Shown: one piece after another, positions 24,401 through 37,780 of the stretch
Position numbering within the stretch: the first letter of the stretch is position 1
Layout: each line of letters opens with the position of its first letter
From: Climacium dendroides
Lineage: Eukaryota; Streptophyta; Bryopsida; Hypnales; Climaciaceae
DNA: 64,000 bases
Direction of reading: 5' to 3'
Assembly: GCA_950106755.1 (NCBI GenBank)
Contig: OX467092.1
Coordinates: forward strand, 11,160,001-11,224,000
Notes under the pieces: model-generated
Database searches by the model: none
Told to the model about the DNA's origin: nothing
The model's input: only the letters and a program-made list of their open reading frames with translations
Position numbers and translations under genes: made by a program

Positions 24401-25584
24401 TTCCACGTTGTGCTTAAGATGGCACAACTCACACCAAAAAGTAAGAAATCATATTAAACAATTATTTAACAATATAAGAAGGTCAGGTACTCTAAAGCAA
24501 TCTTTATTCTAAATGTGCATTTGAACATATAGGTACGTATTAGAAATTTTAATGTACCTCCATTGAACATTTCAACTTTTAAATGTCATTTGCCATGTGG
24601 AATCTTCTTTTGAGTCGTTTTCAATGGCTATTCATCTATTATTTCTACTAGTTTGAGTAACCCAAAATTCCAACTTTAAAAATTGATAATTCATATAATT
24701 CAATGAGAATTTAAAAATACAAGTCAAAGTGGATTATGTGGGACTACAACTTGCAAATAAAACAAAGTGTTATGAGGTTTGAAACTTATCTTAAAATTTG
24801 GGTAATGCCCAATGAATATTTATAGACACACCACCTTCTATCTAACATCATGGCACAAGTTGTGTATCTAAGTGGTTTTGTAATTTGGTTAACTAATGCT
24901 AGTGACATGGGTGTTGACTCTAATTAGCCTTGAAAGATAAGCCAAGGATCACTTTTTCAAAGTTCATAGGTCCCCTCTATATGCTCACATTTTGCAACTA
25001 TATAAGAACGAGACTTTTTGTAATTATTTCTCAAAGATGTAATTACATTTTTTTAATAAGTTATAAAAATTTCAAATTTTTGTGAAAAATTTCATTTATT
25101 GTGAAAAATTTCATTTATTGTGAAAAAATCCATGTCATTTATAAAATATGCTCTAAGTAATTGAAAATTTATTTATAGTTGTATGTTTTAATTTAAGAAA
25201 TCATGGTGCAAAAGAATTTGTCATGTTATTAAGCAAAATCCAACACTCTATGGTAGTAGAAAAAAATCAAAATAGGAAGTCAATAGTCCATGGTAATAAG
25301 TCTAAAGTTAAAATTGCAATAAATATTATAATTTTTTAATTTAAAAAAAAATTCAAATAGGTATAGAAAGAGGACTTCATGTGCTTCATTCCATTTGATC
25401 ATTTCAAATTCAAGATCATTTTTATATCTAATATTTAAATAAAGAGAAAAAAACAAAATTTGTCAAAATATAATCCAAAACTATTTGAAGGGTCATTTAT
25501 ACATATTCATAAGTAAGCAAAGTGACTTAGTGTAAGTGCTTTAGTACCCCCTTTGGTATTAAGTAAGCACAACCAAGTTCTTAA
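24401..25584. other. AT-rich spacer
   Basis: A short direct repeat, 'tgtgaaaaatttcatttat' twice, lies near 25080-25119. No gene was recognised. Confidence 0.5.
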
Positions 25585-26479
25585 CTCCTAAAGGACCAAG
25601 AGTTCCGTCGGAGGACTTTGAGGAGTTTGGGTAGGTTCCTATGACTTCAATTTTTGGTGAAACTTTTTGATTTTTTGATAAGATGGAAAAACTTATTAGC
25701 TTCGTAGGAATATAATTTTTATTTCAATTGGTACTTGAGAGCAAAAATTATGCCATCCTAAACATAATTTTCATGGTGCCAGGTAGAAAAAAATTCCACA
25801 AAAACTTGAAATAATTAATTTTTTTTCTTATAGATCTTATTTTTATCTACATGTAAAGCTTTGATTCTTTCCATTTGGATTAGTGGTGTGAAAGTTATAC
25901 ACAATCTTGTTTTTCAAGCAATCTAAGCATCTTCTTGAAAAGATAACTTATAAGATTAATTTCTGTATACAATATTTGCAATTTTTCAAAAAAAATTGTT
26001 TGACAAGGTTAGTTTTGCTATTAGAAAAATCTCACTATTGGGATTATTGTGTTTTAATCCCATCTTAGAACTATTAAAGATTTAGTTTTTTTTTCTATCT
26101 TGGACTTTCTTCTACTTGATAACTTTTTAAAGAATGAAAATCAAGCATTAAATTTTTTTTCCTAGACTTTCAATTCAATTCTTCATCACAATTTTTTTTT
26201 AATTCAAAGTCCCGATAGTGCAAAAAAATTCTAGAAATGACAGTCAAAGTCATTTGGTATTGCAAGCTAGTGTTCAAAAAAACTCTATTTTCCAACTTTG
26301 AATGCATCTTGCAATGGCTATGTAGTCAAACTTCATGAAATTTTTACCACATGATCATAGACAAGTAAAGTACAATATCCTATGGTTAGATTCTCAAATT
26401 TTTTTCTTTGAGTGAATGTAGGAGAAATGGTAGCTTTGAGTGGTTTTGGGCAAAAAAATAGCCTTGGTCCTTTAGGGGG
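25585..26479 (-). mobile_element. TTAA-flanked element, 895 bp, complete, reverse orientation
   Basis: TTAA (25581-25584) then CTCCTAAAGGACC at the left; GGTCCTTTAGGGGG then TTAA (26480-26483) at the right. The interior is the reverse complement of the 5032-5956 copy: the segment at 25600-25800 (aacttattagcttcgtagga and following) pairs with 5720-5940. It has intact flanks on both sides and encodes no protein. Confidence 0.82.
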
Positions 26480-26483
26480 TTAA

Positions 26484-29400
26484 TGAAGAGTTTATCCTAA
26501 GTGGGTGCCTAGGAATGGTCCATTGTACCTTCTGAGCAATGCATCTTTCTATTTTCCTATTAGATATGAATTACAAAATAAACCAACTAATACTTAAAAT
26601 GAAACCAATTTTTGTCCAAATAGCCGAATTAACTAAGGCCCTTGTAGTTTTGGAAGCACAAATTTACATTTATGAACTATCAATTTGAGATTATAGATAA
26701 TATCATTCCATTTTCAAAAATATAAAGTTTGTTCGAATTGGATGTTTTTAGAGAAAGTTATGATTGGATGAAGTTTAGTCTTTGAAAGGATAATTTAAAC
26801 TTCATCCATCCTTTTTCAACAACTCCTAAACTCAATTTGACCTAGGATTTTGACTATGGACTTAAAATAAACTTTTTTACCTAAGTTCCAAATTTGACTT
26901 TGGATGGATAGAGACTTCACAAGTTCATCCAAATTCCATTAAAAACTTCAGCCTTTAATATCTTGCTAGTTTTTAATCTATTTTTTAAAAGTAAAATATT
27001 TTTTGAAAATCTCTAGAAATGCTCTACAAGCATCTGAAACTAAACTTGAAATTAAGACTAATTTTAAGGTTTGAATCAAGCCTTGTGGTAATCTTTTTCA
27101 CCTAATCTTATGAATTTCTACTTCTATATTGGTTCTAAATTCTAACTTTTGGATAAAGACTCAAAATCACACACGAATTGCACCATTGATTTTAGAAGGA
27201 CATAATGAGTATGACAATCCCCTCATCTTTATCCTCAGCAAAAAAGTCATTGAAACTTAATACCAATTTAAAACTGCAAAATAGTAAAATTGCAACTTTT
27301 GGAGTTCACTTTTTTTGAAGAAAGTAACTAGCCTAGGCTTTTTAGATAGTAGAAGGAAGTTAAAATGGACCCACTTTGACCTCATTACAATTTTGTATAC
27401 CCCAAAGTGCCGTCAACTCTGCAAATTTTTTTCAATTTGCTAGTTTTGAAGAATCTTTTTAGTTCAAATGTTTCTGAATGTTGAAATGTTATGAAACTTT
27501 TTAGAAAGTATTATTAGAATAAAATAAGACATAATAATTATTAGTGAGATTTTACTACACCTTGGATAATTTTGAGGAATTTTCCATTGTGGATTTGGGT
27601 TGTTGATTGTCTGAAAGAGGATTTTCTTCAAGTTAAAAAATTATGAAATTTTTTATTGAATCTCTCATAAAATTCCAAAAAATATATAAAATCTTGTATT
27701 TTTATTTTGCACATATGAGAAAGGAGAATCAAATCTTGCTATTCTCTTTAATTATTGGTAAACAAAAAATCTTCTACACAAAAAAATCTTGGCAAACTAA
27801 TTTTGCTATTTGACTCTTGGTGTGATTTTTACCTTAAATCACCTTACATCATCCATAGATGCCCTCCACTGGTCCGTCTTGAATTTGTATCACCTATAGA
27901 CTAACAATTAGTAATATGGGTTCTATTATTTCATGAAATTGAATGAAAAATTGAAACTTTTCTCTAGGAATCAATTTGGGGCTCTTGCATGGGTTCCCTA
28001 GGATCAATCTAGCAAAGACTTGTCACATGTACAATAGCTTTAGGCAGGTTTAGCAATATTTACTTAATATCTATAATTTATACAATTTTTGGGTTTCTAT
28101 CCTATTCATATGTAGGAATTGGATTTATTTGGAAAAAAAATACTCTATTTATAATCAAATTCTATATTTGCATGTGACATATCTGTTTTGATTTTACACT
28201 CTTTTGGAGGCTTTTTGTATATAAAACTTGACTTAAACTTGTAAAAAAAGAAAAAAGAAAATCATGAATTCCAAGTGACGAATTGGGAGTTCACTTTTGG
28301 CTATGAGCCCTTCTTACTAGCTAGTTTCTCATTTCTAAATACTCTTGAATCAAAATAATACATAGAAGTATCTTTAGACTACATTTTTCCTTACATGGTC
28401 ATTTGGTATGGCCATGTGACATGATTATATTCCTTAGCATATAGCATTCTTCTAAAAAAATATTTTTATAAACCTCTAAAAGGCAATTTCATAGTCTCAC
28501 TACCATATCTGGTGGTCATGTCAAGTTTAACATTCTATGTCAAATTATGAAAGTTGGCAAATGTGATTTGATTCATGCCTAAAATTAGAAGTATTAGAGG
28601 GAGGTCATATTTTTTTTTGAAAATAAATATGTCTAAAAATCCAAAACCTATTTTTAGAAATATTTTTTTACTATTCTTGAGCACCATGTATAATGTTTTT
28701 TTCTTTACGACACACATGAACTTCTCAGTAGGAAGTTGGCCTCCATTAGGTCTTGACTAAAACTCCAAACTAGACTATTAAGTAATTAAAATTGTCTCAC
28801 AATGACTCACAATTGCTTGAGATAATAATGTGATGTCTTTTGATTATTGATAGAATATTTATCTTGGTTAGGTATAAATATTTTATATACAAAAGAATAG
28901 CCATTCCATATTGATGGCCTCAAATCAAAAATTAGATTCCTAGAAACTATAAGGTAACTATGTACATGTAAAATCAACCCTACAAGCATATGAAATAATG
29001 ATTTTGATAATAGTGCACATAGCACATAATATTAAGTAGACTTCAAAAACCTTGCCTTTCCTTCTTTGGAGGTCTCATCCAAAAAAACATCCACACAAGG
29101 AATTAAAGTAATTTTCAATACCGAGTGTCAGGATCATGGCAGTAGATTTATGGTGTATACTGTTCTTTTTGTTGAATCTCGAATTAGACAAACAAATGAA
29201 CAAAGAAATGTTAAGATGATTTGCCAAAAAAAACTTGAGAGTCCATTGATTCAAAATCCCATTGTCATTTAATCCTTTACCATCAAGAACAAATTTTGAT
29301 GGCTTGCTCAGGGAATTGCTTAGAAATCATTTGAGGGATGGGAGGGGGGAGATGCCATTTTTATATTGACATTGATTGTCCACCATGAATTCTCAAAGGG

Positions 29401-29564
29401 TACGAGATAATTTGAAAATGAGAGCTAAACCACTCAATGTCAAAATGCCAAATTTGTGTTTGATGTAGGATTTCAAACCTCATTTAGTCATAGTAGACTA
29501 ATTTTTTTCAAAAATCTTTGGACTATAAGAAGTTGGGAAATCTATCTAAATTTCATCTCTAGAA
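26484..29564. other. AT-rich desert
   Basis: No gene was recognised. Overlapping frames of about 60-70 codons near 28535-29272 are on opposite strands, low in complexity and without domain signals. Confidence 0.55.
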
Positions 29565-29945
29565 GTCCTTTTGATATTTCAAGCCTTCAATCAAAAGTTA
29601 TGGACAAAATTGAGAGAGGATGTTTGAAAATGTAAGAGAAAATGTCCCTTCCAATCCCTCTCTCAAATTTGTCCATAACTTTTGATTGGAGGCTTGAAAT
29701 ATCAAACGGATTCTTGGAAATGAAATCTAACTTCATTTCCCAACTTTTTTCAGTCTAAAGTTTTTTGAAAAAAATAATTCTCCTATGCCTAAATCAAGTA
29801 TGAAACTAGACTTCAAATACAATTCTTGCTTTCATTTGACTTAACTATGATTAGTTGAGCTCCTACTAATTTTAATTTATATATCTCACATTGTTTGTTT
29901 TACCTCCTACCACCCCATATGCATATAAAGAGTTGTCTTCTCATT
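29565..29945 (+). repeat. R3 family, copy 2, with long inverted repeat
   Basis: A left arm at about 29568-29623 (TTTGATATTTCAAGCCTTCA, ATCAAAAGTTATGGACAAA) is the inverse of a right arm at about 29657-29710 (TTTGTCCATAACTTTTGAT, TGGAGGCTTGAAATATCAAA). Downstream text to CCCCATATGCATATAAAGAG matches 20735-21085. The TATA-like stretch lies at about 29919-29930. It is non-coding. Confidence 0.7.
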
Positions 29946-32805
29946 TCCAAGACACAACTAGTTATTGACATTCAATACATGGTGAGAAAATTAATAGATT
30001 GAGTACAATGAGGTGAATCTTGTTCTCTTGAAATTTGTATCTTAAATCATTTATTTTGTTTCTAATGCAATTGAGGGCATTGTATTTTAGTAACCTAGTT
30101 GAGTGTATTGTTTTTTAATAATCCATTTTGTTACGAAGCTTAACTGTAGTCTTGGCCTAGGTATCCAGGCGAGTGAGCTTCAATTTTCTGACAATTTGTG
30201 ATGTGAGGGTTATAAGTTACTGATGAATGTGGAATATTCCATACCATATCATTTGGAGGATGAAGAGGTGTGGAATATTCCACATCATTCTGTCTAGGGA
30301 AAGGCAATCCTTCTCGTTGCTACTGAATGTTATGTAGTGTGGCAAAAGTGCACATTTATTTAAAGAAATCACATGTTTTGAACAATTTGCTATTTCTTAG
30401 TGAACATATTCAAGTAAAATATGCGTGCTTTAAATTCTTTGAATTTTTTTATAACATGTTCAAATTTATACATACTTGTAGAAAAATAGAAAATTTATAT
30501 TTCAACTAATTCTTTGAGGACCATAAGTCCACTAGGTAGCTTTTGCAACTATTTTTGCAAAAAATTTGAAATGTGAACCTAGCTAAGAGTCTATGGACAA
30601 CAAAAAGATCCTACACACTATTTGATCAAGAAATGATTGATTGTGTGATTTTTGGTGAATTTTTGGAGAATAAAGAAGGCACTTGATTAGTCACTTTAAA
30701 TCTTCATATTTTTTTTTCCACATCTCAAAATGATATGAAAAAATTATACATCAAAAACATAATGATATGCAGTTATGGAAAAAATCAAAGTTTTAAGAGC
30801 ACTTGTGAGCATTCCAATTTCAATGTATATGCAAAGTACCACGTAAGTAAGTGAACATCTTTTATCAATCTTAACAATGGTGACATTTTTTCAAAAATTA
30901 TGCAATTTTGTCAATCTTTTTTTCATAAAAAAGCCACATAAGTCTTCTTTCATTTCAAGAGTGGTGATCATCAAATCATTCCATCCAATGAGGATTTATG
31001 ATTGTTACAAGAGTTAATCAACAATAAAAAGAGCTATGCTCAAATCCCCCCAATCCTCTAAGAATTAAAAAATTAAATTTTTTATACATGCTTTTGAAAA
31101 CAACCTTAAAATTCACAATTATTACAAAGGTAATACTGCCATAATCCTTTTTAGAAACAAAGTAAACTAATGCTAGAAGACATACAATTCAATGGCAAAT
31201 GAAAAAATAATTAATAATAATTGAAATTGTTATCATAATAAAATAAAATTCAACATGTGATAGAATAATTCATCTGTGTACTAATAGGAATTAGTATACA
31301 AATTACACAAAGGCTAGAAAGTATGAAGATGAATATATAAATCCACCACATTTGGGATATTAAGTGTAGAATAATTAACCTTTGAAGGTTTATTGGGGAC
31401 CATATATATGATCATATTTTTAACTCTTAGGATGCAAAGTATTTACATAAATATGCCAAGACATATATCATTTGATTGAAAATTCAACAACTTGCATTTT
31501 TTCATTTGGAAGTCATTTTTAATATCTAAAGCTTGTTTCCTTCAAATACAACATCATACATATAGAATAGGTAGCCATTTTGCAACTTCTTAGACATTTA
31601 GGAGATGCAATAATGAAAAACCATGTATCATTGAACCTAGCTCAACATGAATTTACAAACTCTCATATATTTTATATGCATCAATTCATGCATCTTCTAT
31701 GTCAAATGTACAAAAATACCACATTACAACCTAAATTGGCTATTCAAACTTTTAAGGGTTAAAACAAAATCAATTTTTTCTAATGTGTCAAGCATATTAA
31801 ATTTCTAAATCAACACTATCATTGTACTACACCACATTATCATTTCTAAATGATGATACAAGTGATCTTCTTGATCTTCAAGAATCTTCATCTCTTTTAC
31901 TATTTGTAAGCATTAAATGTATTTTTAATTCTCACTATATTTTTTCATGTTGTAAAGATTGATTGAATAGGAATGAAATTATGTTTATCTCTCGAAGGAT
32001 AATTACCATTCTTTTCCTATGCAATTCCTATATAGTTTGTTGAACTTGTCAACACCATCTTGTAATGTGATAGTCATTTTTGGTGATACCATAAAACAAA
32101 TACCTTGGAAAATACAAGACTATCATTGCAAGTTTGTATATTCATGGCAATCACCACTAGTACAATGAAAAATATACCTTTGAATTAATCATCATCACAT
32201 GTTTTCATTGTCACAAATATGTCTGTTTTAAGTTTCAACATCTACATAGGGATTCAATGTTGACAAAGTAATTTGCAATGATGGCCCATGTACTACATTC
32301 ATAGGACACTCTTAATGTTGAGTTCTTTATCCAACTTGTTTTGGGCCTCCTTTTGCTTGTTCTTTACCTTTTTCAACTTTTGCTCATTCCATATGCTATA
32401 TACTTGATGGAATTAGGCATCTTCTTGATCTCTTAAGTAAATATAAGAATTAATACAAGGATAAGATCAATTGTCCATTCATAATTTTAAAGAATAATTT
32501 TTTAATTATAGTTATTCAATTGACAATTTAGAATAAATTTAACATACAACATTCATTGAATAAATTTTATACAATGATACAAAATGTTTAACATGGTTGT
32601 ATTTTAGCCCCCTCAAAAGGTGCCTAATTATGAGTACACATGCATGTTTTTCAAAATCTTTGTTTTCACATTTTATTTGAGATGGTGTAAAACATATGTA
32701 GCCCAAGTGCCTTATGTTCTTTTTATCACAAATTCATACAATACCAAATTAGTACAAGTTAGTATCATTATCACAAGCCACCCTAATTGAACTAGCTTGA
32801 GCAAT
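29946..32805. other. AT-rich desert
   Basis: GTGGAATATTCCA(C/T)A occurs twice, near 30229 and 30270, inside a short duplication. A family-like right end, AACTTTTAAGGGTTAA, lies at about 31748-31763. No gene or RNA was recognised. Confidence 0.5.
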
Positions 32806-33297
32806 GCAAGAAAAACCTCTCTTAGTGCATGGTGCCGGGACTATGCACTAAGAGAGGTTTTACGCATTTATAGAGGCCACAGATTACATATGGGCAATTT
32901 CGTTAAAATGGAAAATTTTTGCTACTTTGGCAATTTTTATAGTTCAGAGTGGGCAATCTAAAGTGTACAAACATACTAGATGTATGAAATCTACATATAT
33001 ATTAGATGTCACTTATACAATTCAAATTGTGCATTCTAAAATCTATAGTAGTCATAGATTTCTTAAATCTATAAAAGTTCAAAATTCTTGAAAACTATAT
33101 CCGTCCTAAATGTTGCGTTTACAATTCAAAGCAAGCAATCTGAAAATGGTACATGGAATGCGGTGCCATTTTAACGAAATTCTATCATACATGTCTTTCC
33201 ACTCTGAACTAGACTTAGACCCACCTAATGTCTCCAAACTCTCTTACTACATATTATGCATTGAAGTAGTATGCAGTAAGAGAATTTTTTCTTGTAC
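32806..33297. mobile_element. Foldback element with a hairpin at each end
   Basis: The left end carries a perfect 19-bp hairpin (AAAACCTCTCTTAGTGCAT at 32812-32830 with its inverse at 32843-32861, 12-base loop). The right end (about 33237-33290) carries a related, diverged hairpin (CTCTTACTACATATTATGCA / TATGCAGTAAGAG). Inner segments also pair: TTTCGTTAAAATGG near 32898 with CCATTTTAACGAAA near 33166, and TTCAGAGTGG with CCACTCTGAA. Tips resemble the GCAAGAAAAA / TACAAGAAAAA ends of CACTA or hAT elements. Limits are approximate. Confidence 0.6.
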
Positions 33298-33353
33298 TCA
33301 TCTTTAATCTTCAAATTTTCATCCAATAGTATACACTAAGTAGACCCCATTCA

Positions 33354-33381
33354 TCCAAATTTCATCCAAATTTCATCCAAA
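33354..33381. repeat. Short tandem repeat, 11-bp unit
   Basis: CATCCAAATTT is repeated two to three times immediately before the sequence becomes markedly GC-richer. Confidence 0.8.
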
Positions 33382-33399
33382 TGATTAGAGTGAGGGATC

Positions 33400-36106
33400 C
33401 CACACTACTCTCTCTCTCTCACTACTTGCGTCCTTACCGCAACCGTCAAATCCTTCCCCCAACCACCCAACCCCAATTGACAACGCAATGGAATCAACCA
33501 AGATTCAATATTCCAGCTAGCGCTGGCCTTCACGCAACCTGCTGTCACTGGAGACGTTGCTCGTCACTGCCCCCCCGCCCCGGCCCGCCCCGCGCAGATC
33601 TGATGGCAGACCATCGTTCAGAGCGGTTGCTTTCAATCGCTAACTTAATCGACTCAGATCAACACAACCTCCGTCCATCCCCCGTTGCAATCGCCCAATA
33701 AAGCCTTCAGCTTAAAATTTTAAAATTTAGCTTCAACGTAAAGCCCAGCAGTAGCTTTGAAGGCTTCAGGCAGTCGCAGCACCTTGATCACCTAAAGCCT
33801 GACTGACAACTCTCATTTTAGCTTAAAACTTACTCCGCAGGGAAAGGAAAAGAAACGCAGCAGCAAGGTAAGAATAATAAGTGAGGTCGCTTAGAATAGA
33901 CAAAAACCGAGTGCGGGTTTAACACGGAGAATTAATAATAAGAAAAAAGGAAGCACATAAGATAAGCTTAATAAAAAGTTCAGTAACTGGGTGTCTTCAT
34001 TGTGAGTGGCCGGGGTCCACCCACAAACAAACAGTAAAAAAAGTCCTCCCGCTCCTTACCACCTGCAACAGATCCCGGCCGTCTTCCCTGGCTGGGGTGG
34101 CGCAAGCCTAGGCACCCACCCCCACTTGCGGTAAAAAGACCAGACAACTAGACGAAGACGAAGACGACGACGGAGACAAAGACAGAAGAAGTGGATCGTC
34201 ACTTGTGATCAAGCATCATTGACGGACAGTGGAGAGTTGTTTTCACAAAACCAAGGCAGGCAACAAGATTCGCAATCTGGCACCAATTTGGAGTTTCAGT
34301 AGTGAAGTTCATTCTACTACTATTATGGCAAGCTTGCGCTTGGGGTGACGTCGTTTTATATTACCTCAATGTCACTCCTGCAGAGACGATAGCGTGTTGT
34401 GGTGCTTGGGTTCCAGCCATTGTGTGCGCCGCACATTTCTTTCCAGGGAAGGAGGGCTACCAGTGGGGACTTGGGAGTATAGTACCACCACAAACACGGA
34501 GGGAAGTACAGTGCTAGTGTAGTGTTTGCGGAGCTTGCGACTACTACTACTCTCTGACGTTGTCGGAAACCTTTTTGACGTGTCGAGAGCCCATCGGATC
34601 CCTTCGGTGCTTGAAACGCGGAAGCATGTAAGACTCGGTTTCCACTTGTTGACAGGAATCTGGTTCAGTTCGGCTGGTTTGGAGTTGGAGTTGGAGTTGG
34701 GGTTGGGGTTGGGGTTGGGTTGCAAGTGTAGTTTTGGTGGTAAGCACTGGTGTCAGTGATTCTCTTGCTTGCTAGGGTGTGCTTCGATCGGCGTGAGCGC
34801 TTATGAATGCGCTTGAGAATGCGCTTGTGAAAGTTTCTTAGTTGGGAGGGCGGGGGTGGAGCAAAGTTAAACGGTAGTACATGTGTCAGTGCTCCCTGGC
34901 AAGCACATGACGTTGACGTACGCAGACTGTTAAGTGCGTCTACGTGAGTAGTCGCGTTTTCGGTGAGCGGCTGTGTAGAACCTTAGGTTCGAGTTTTACA
35001 CATTTCGTTGGTGTGGATGTGTGTCACGAAAACCTACTGACGTCGTGACTGAGTGTTGGTTTGTCAGACTGACAGTCGCTTCCATGCAGTTTCTGAAGCG
35101 GTTTTAGACTCCTCTGGTTGTCGAAGACTTTTGAATCCCCTTCACGTGACCGCTAGGTTAGGCTCGGGCCTCTCGGCGCTCGTCTCCATTGGGAGCACTA
35201 GCCTAGTTTCCTCGATTCGTCTTCTCTAATTCTTTCGCAATACTGCCACTGGACATGCGATTCAAGTTACTAGTGTGCAACGCTTGTGAAGCTTCCAAAT
35301 GAGAGGCTTTAGAGAGCCAACGCAAGTCAGCGCAGGTTCTTACTTACCCTCTCATTGTCACTGAGAAGGAGCCGCTCGTTGTCGTGCAAGGACGGAAGTG
35401 TGACCGTGTCAATGCAGGGTCCGGATTTTAGAAGATCTGCAGAGCTTCCTTCGTGTTGCTTGGTCTGGGTAATATTAACAAGTGTCTGTACTATAGTTCA
35501 GCCACTTGCAGTTATGTTAGTGTGTAGGTTGACAGGAATATCGACGATCCACCGTCCTTGGAATATGCATTTTGCCTACTTTGAAGCTGTCGCCATTTTC
35601 TAGTTGTTTCCATCGTCCTGGACTGCTTCGTCTTCCTCATTTGAAGTCTGGAAGTTTTTGTATGTGCTCTGGGTAGGATATTTTGAACAAGGTAACGAAT
35701 TTGGATTGAACGTTCGAACTAGATTTTGGGGTTCGCCTTTGCTAAAAAAGCTGTGAAGTGCAATGTTTATTCAACAACTCAAGCCGCATCAGCAGTAGTG
35801 CAACTGACAGTGTGAACGTACCGTTCTTGCAGCTGGCTGACAAGGGGAAGAACCGCCACAGATCTTTGTCTGTGTAGACAGGGGTGGGAATTCAAGTGCC
35901 CATGGGCATTAACGGGAGTGGGTGATGGTTTCCTACAACGTGGTGTAGGTTGCACTTGCCTTTGGTGCTTTCCAAGTTCCTTCGGAAGCACTTCCTTTAC
36001 CGTCGGTAGAAGCAGAGGTTTCTGATTCACGCGCATTTTCTCCATGGTGTATCAAAACTCCTCCGTTGAAGAGATTCCCCGCTGAAAGCAAAGCAGTCGA
36101 TTGTTA
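33400..36106 (+). promoter_or_regulatory. Promoter and long leader region of the ALOG gene
   Basis: Base composition shifts from AT-rich desert to moderately GC-rich sequence near 33,400 and stays so to the start codon. I see no protein-like reading frame. Several short upstream frames (for example from 35355 and 34526) are plausible uORFs or chance frames. A GGTTGG-type tandem run lies at 34681-34721 and a CT microsatellite at 33408-33420. The transcription start is not located. Some GT/AG pairs could mark a leader intron, but none is decisive. A long leader of this kind would fit post-transcriptional control of a developmental regulator (inference). Confidence 0.5.
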
Positions 36107-36997
36107 ATGACATCTGACTTCCGCAACACCGAGTTCCGCAACATTCTCAGCCAAGCGACTCCGACCAACCAGCCGGGCGAATCTGGCAGACCAGGCGAGC
36201 CCACGCCGTTCGGGCGGGAAGAACATCACTACAGCAGCATCGGTGCGCTGCAGCTGGAGCACCAGGATTCCAAACCACCGAACATTCGAGAGAACGACTT
36301 CGCCAGTCGGATTCAGTCCCTTATGAGTGGTGAAGTGGCGCTGGGCACTTTGCAGGACCATGGCGCGGGGCCTTCGACGGCGCTGATGGGGTCCTCCCCC
36401 GGGGCCCTGGTGCCCAACGGCGTGATGCCGCAGGGCCTGCAGGTGGACGCGCAGCACGACCAGAACTCGCGCGCGCCCAGCCGCTACGAGGCGCAGAAGC
36501 GGCGTGACTGGAACACCTTCGGGCAGTACCTGCGCAACCACCGTCCGCCGCTGGCGCTGGCACGGTGCACGGGCGTGCACGTCCTAGAGTTCGTGCGCTA
36601 CCTGGACCAATTCGGCAAGACCAAGGTGCACAACCCATCGTGCCCGTTCTTCGGCCTGCCGCACCCGCCGCACCCTTGCCCGTGCCCGCTGCGGCAGGCG
36701 TGGGGGTCGCTGGACGCGCTCATCGGGCGCCTGAGGGCGGCGTTCGAGGAAAACGGGGGCAAGCCCGAGAGCAACCCGTTCGGCGCCAGACAGGTGCGGC
36801 TGTACCTGCGGGAGGTGCGCGAGATGCAGGCGAAGGCGCGCGGGATCGCTTACGAAAAGAAGAAGCGGAAGCGGATGCCCGCGGCGTCGGAGGGCGTGAC
36901 GGCCAACGGCGTGACGGGGGTGGGCATGAATCTGAGCAACGGCGTGGGCGGCTTGAGCAATGGCGGCAGCGTCCATGCCCTTCCCGCCCAGCAGTGA
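36107..36997 (+). CDS. ALOG-domain transcription factor (LSH/G1/TAW1 family)
   Basis: A 296-residue, intronless coding sequence. The first ATG after an in-frame TGA (36083-36085) is at 36107. Residues about 124-250 form the ALOG domain: it starts [15 protein letters not shown], contains the helix [20 protein letters not shown], and then the zinc-ribbon insert with H175, C179, C191 and C193 ([20 protein letters not shown]). It continues with [26 protein letters not shown] at 251-256 is a nuclear-localisation signal typical of the family. The N-terminal 120 residues and the Gly/Asn/Ser-rich C-terminus are low-complexity and lineage-specific. Family members (Arabidopsis LSH, rice G1 and TAW1, Marchantia LOS1) are nuclear DNA-binding regulators of meristem and lateral-organ development; a similar role here is inferred from homology. 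The gene is strongly GC-rich compared with the flanks. Single-exon structure is usual for the family. No symbol is given because orthology among paralogues cannot be settled here. Confidence 0.96.
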   Translation: MTSDFRNTEFRNILSQATPTNQPGESGRPGEPTPFGREEHHYSSIGALQLEHQDSKPPNIRENDFASRIQSLMSGEVALGTLQDHGAGPSTALMGSSPGALVPNGVMPQGLQVDAQHDQNSRAPSRYEAQKRRDWNTFGQYLRNHRPPLALARCTGVHVLEFVRYLDQFGKTKVHNPSCPFFGLPHPPHPCPCPLRQAWGSLDALIGRLRAAFEENGGKPESNPFGARQVRLYLREVREMQAKARGIAYEKKKRKRMPAASEGVTANGVTGVGMNLSNGVGGLSNGGSVHALPAQQ

Positions 36998-37780
36998 TCG
37001 AGCGCGGTGCAGTGGTAGGCTAAGCGGATGTAAGCGAGCGTCGGTGTTCGCTCGGCGCTCACACGTACTCTGGCCTCGTCTGCACTCCGATTGTTGCTTA
37101 ATGTGGACCTTCTAATCAAAGTTTTGGCCTTGAGGATCGGAACAGAGAGTCGACCGACTCCCTTCTTACACACATGAATTAGGATGAAATTCGGCACCTG
37201 GCACCATTGCACGAAGGGCTGCTAGTTGGTGTCCCTCTACAACGGTGACTAATTTTTGGCAGAACGAAGACGACGGCGAGGACGTCGACCGACGACATAT
37301 TGTTCTCGCTGGGAGCTGCAAGGCAGCTGGGCGGCGAAAGGCAGATTCTTCTATGTACATATCTAGACCATCTGTAGATATTCCTTTCTCTTACACCCCT
37401 TCCCACCCTTTCTCTAGCTGCTGCTTCAGTAGTAGTTCGATCTGGGCAGGACCTTCATCTCCACTCACTCTCGTACATGCAGGAGGATCATTGCCGCTCG
37501 ACGTCAGTCTGTACATGGGCTCGTCAAGGTATAGATAGATAGATAGATAGATAGACAGGTGTAGCTGTAAACAGCCACCCACTCCTTTCTTTAGGTCGAT
37601 CATCTTCTTTGTGTCTCTCGTGATCATCGTCTTATCCATGCTCCCTCCCCCCTCCTCCCAATTCTTCTTGATCAGTTTTGCAATTAATTGGGGCAATCCG
37701 TTTCTAGCTTTTTTCACGTCCTTCCGCCGCCGAGGCACCTGCTTGTGGAATGAATAAAAGCTATGGTCCTCAGGGGACGG
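36998..37780 (+). other. 3' region of the ALOG gene with poly(A) signal
   Basis: Non-coding sequence follows the stop. AATAAA at 37753-37758 is a candidate polyadenylation signal about 760 bases downstream. A (GATA)n microsatellite lies at about 37531-37555. Frames on either strand show no protein character. No transcript evidence is available to confirm the 3' end. Confidence 0.5.

Noticed and set aside
33381..33701. 106-codon frame at the start of the GC-richer island
   Set aside because: Proline-rich, no motif, spans a CT microsatellite.
36101..36106. Two extra codons (TTG TTA) before the ALOG ATG
   Set aside because: Not an ATG; plant nuclear translation is expected to start at the ATG at 36107.
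36104..37023. Several long overlapping frames on both strands across the ALOG coding region
   Set aside because: They are by-products of GC-rich coding sequence. Only the 36107-36997 frame has the ALOG domain.
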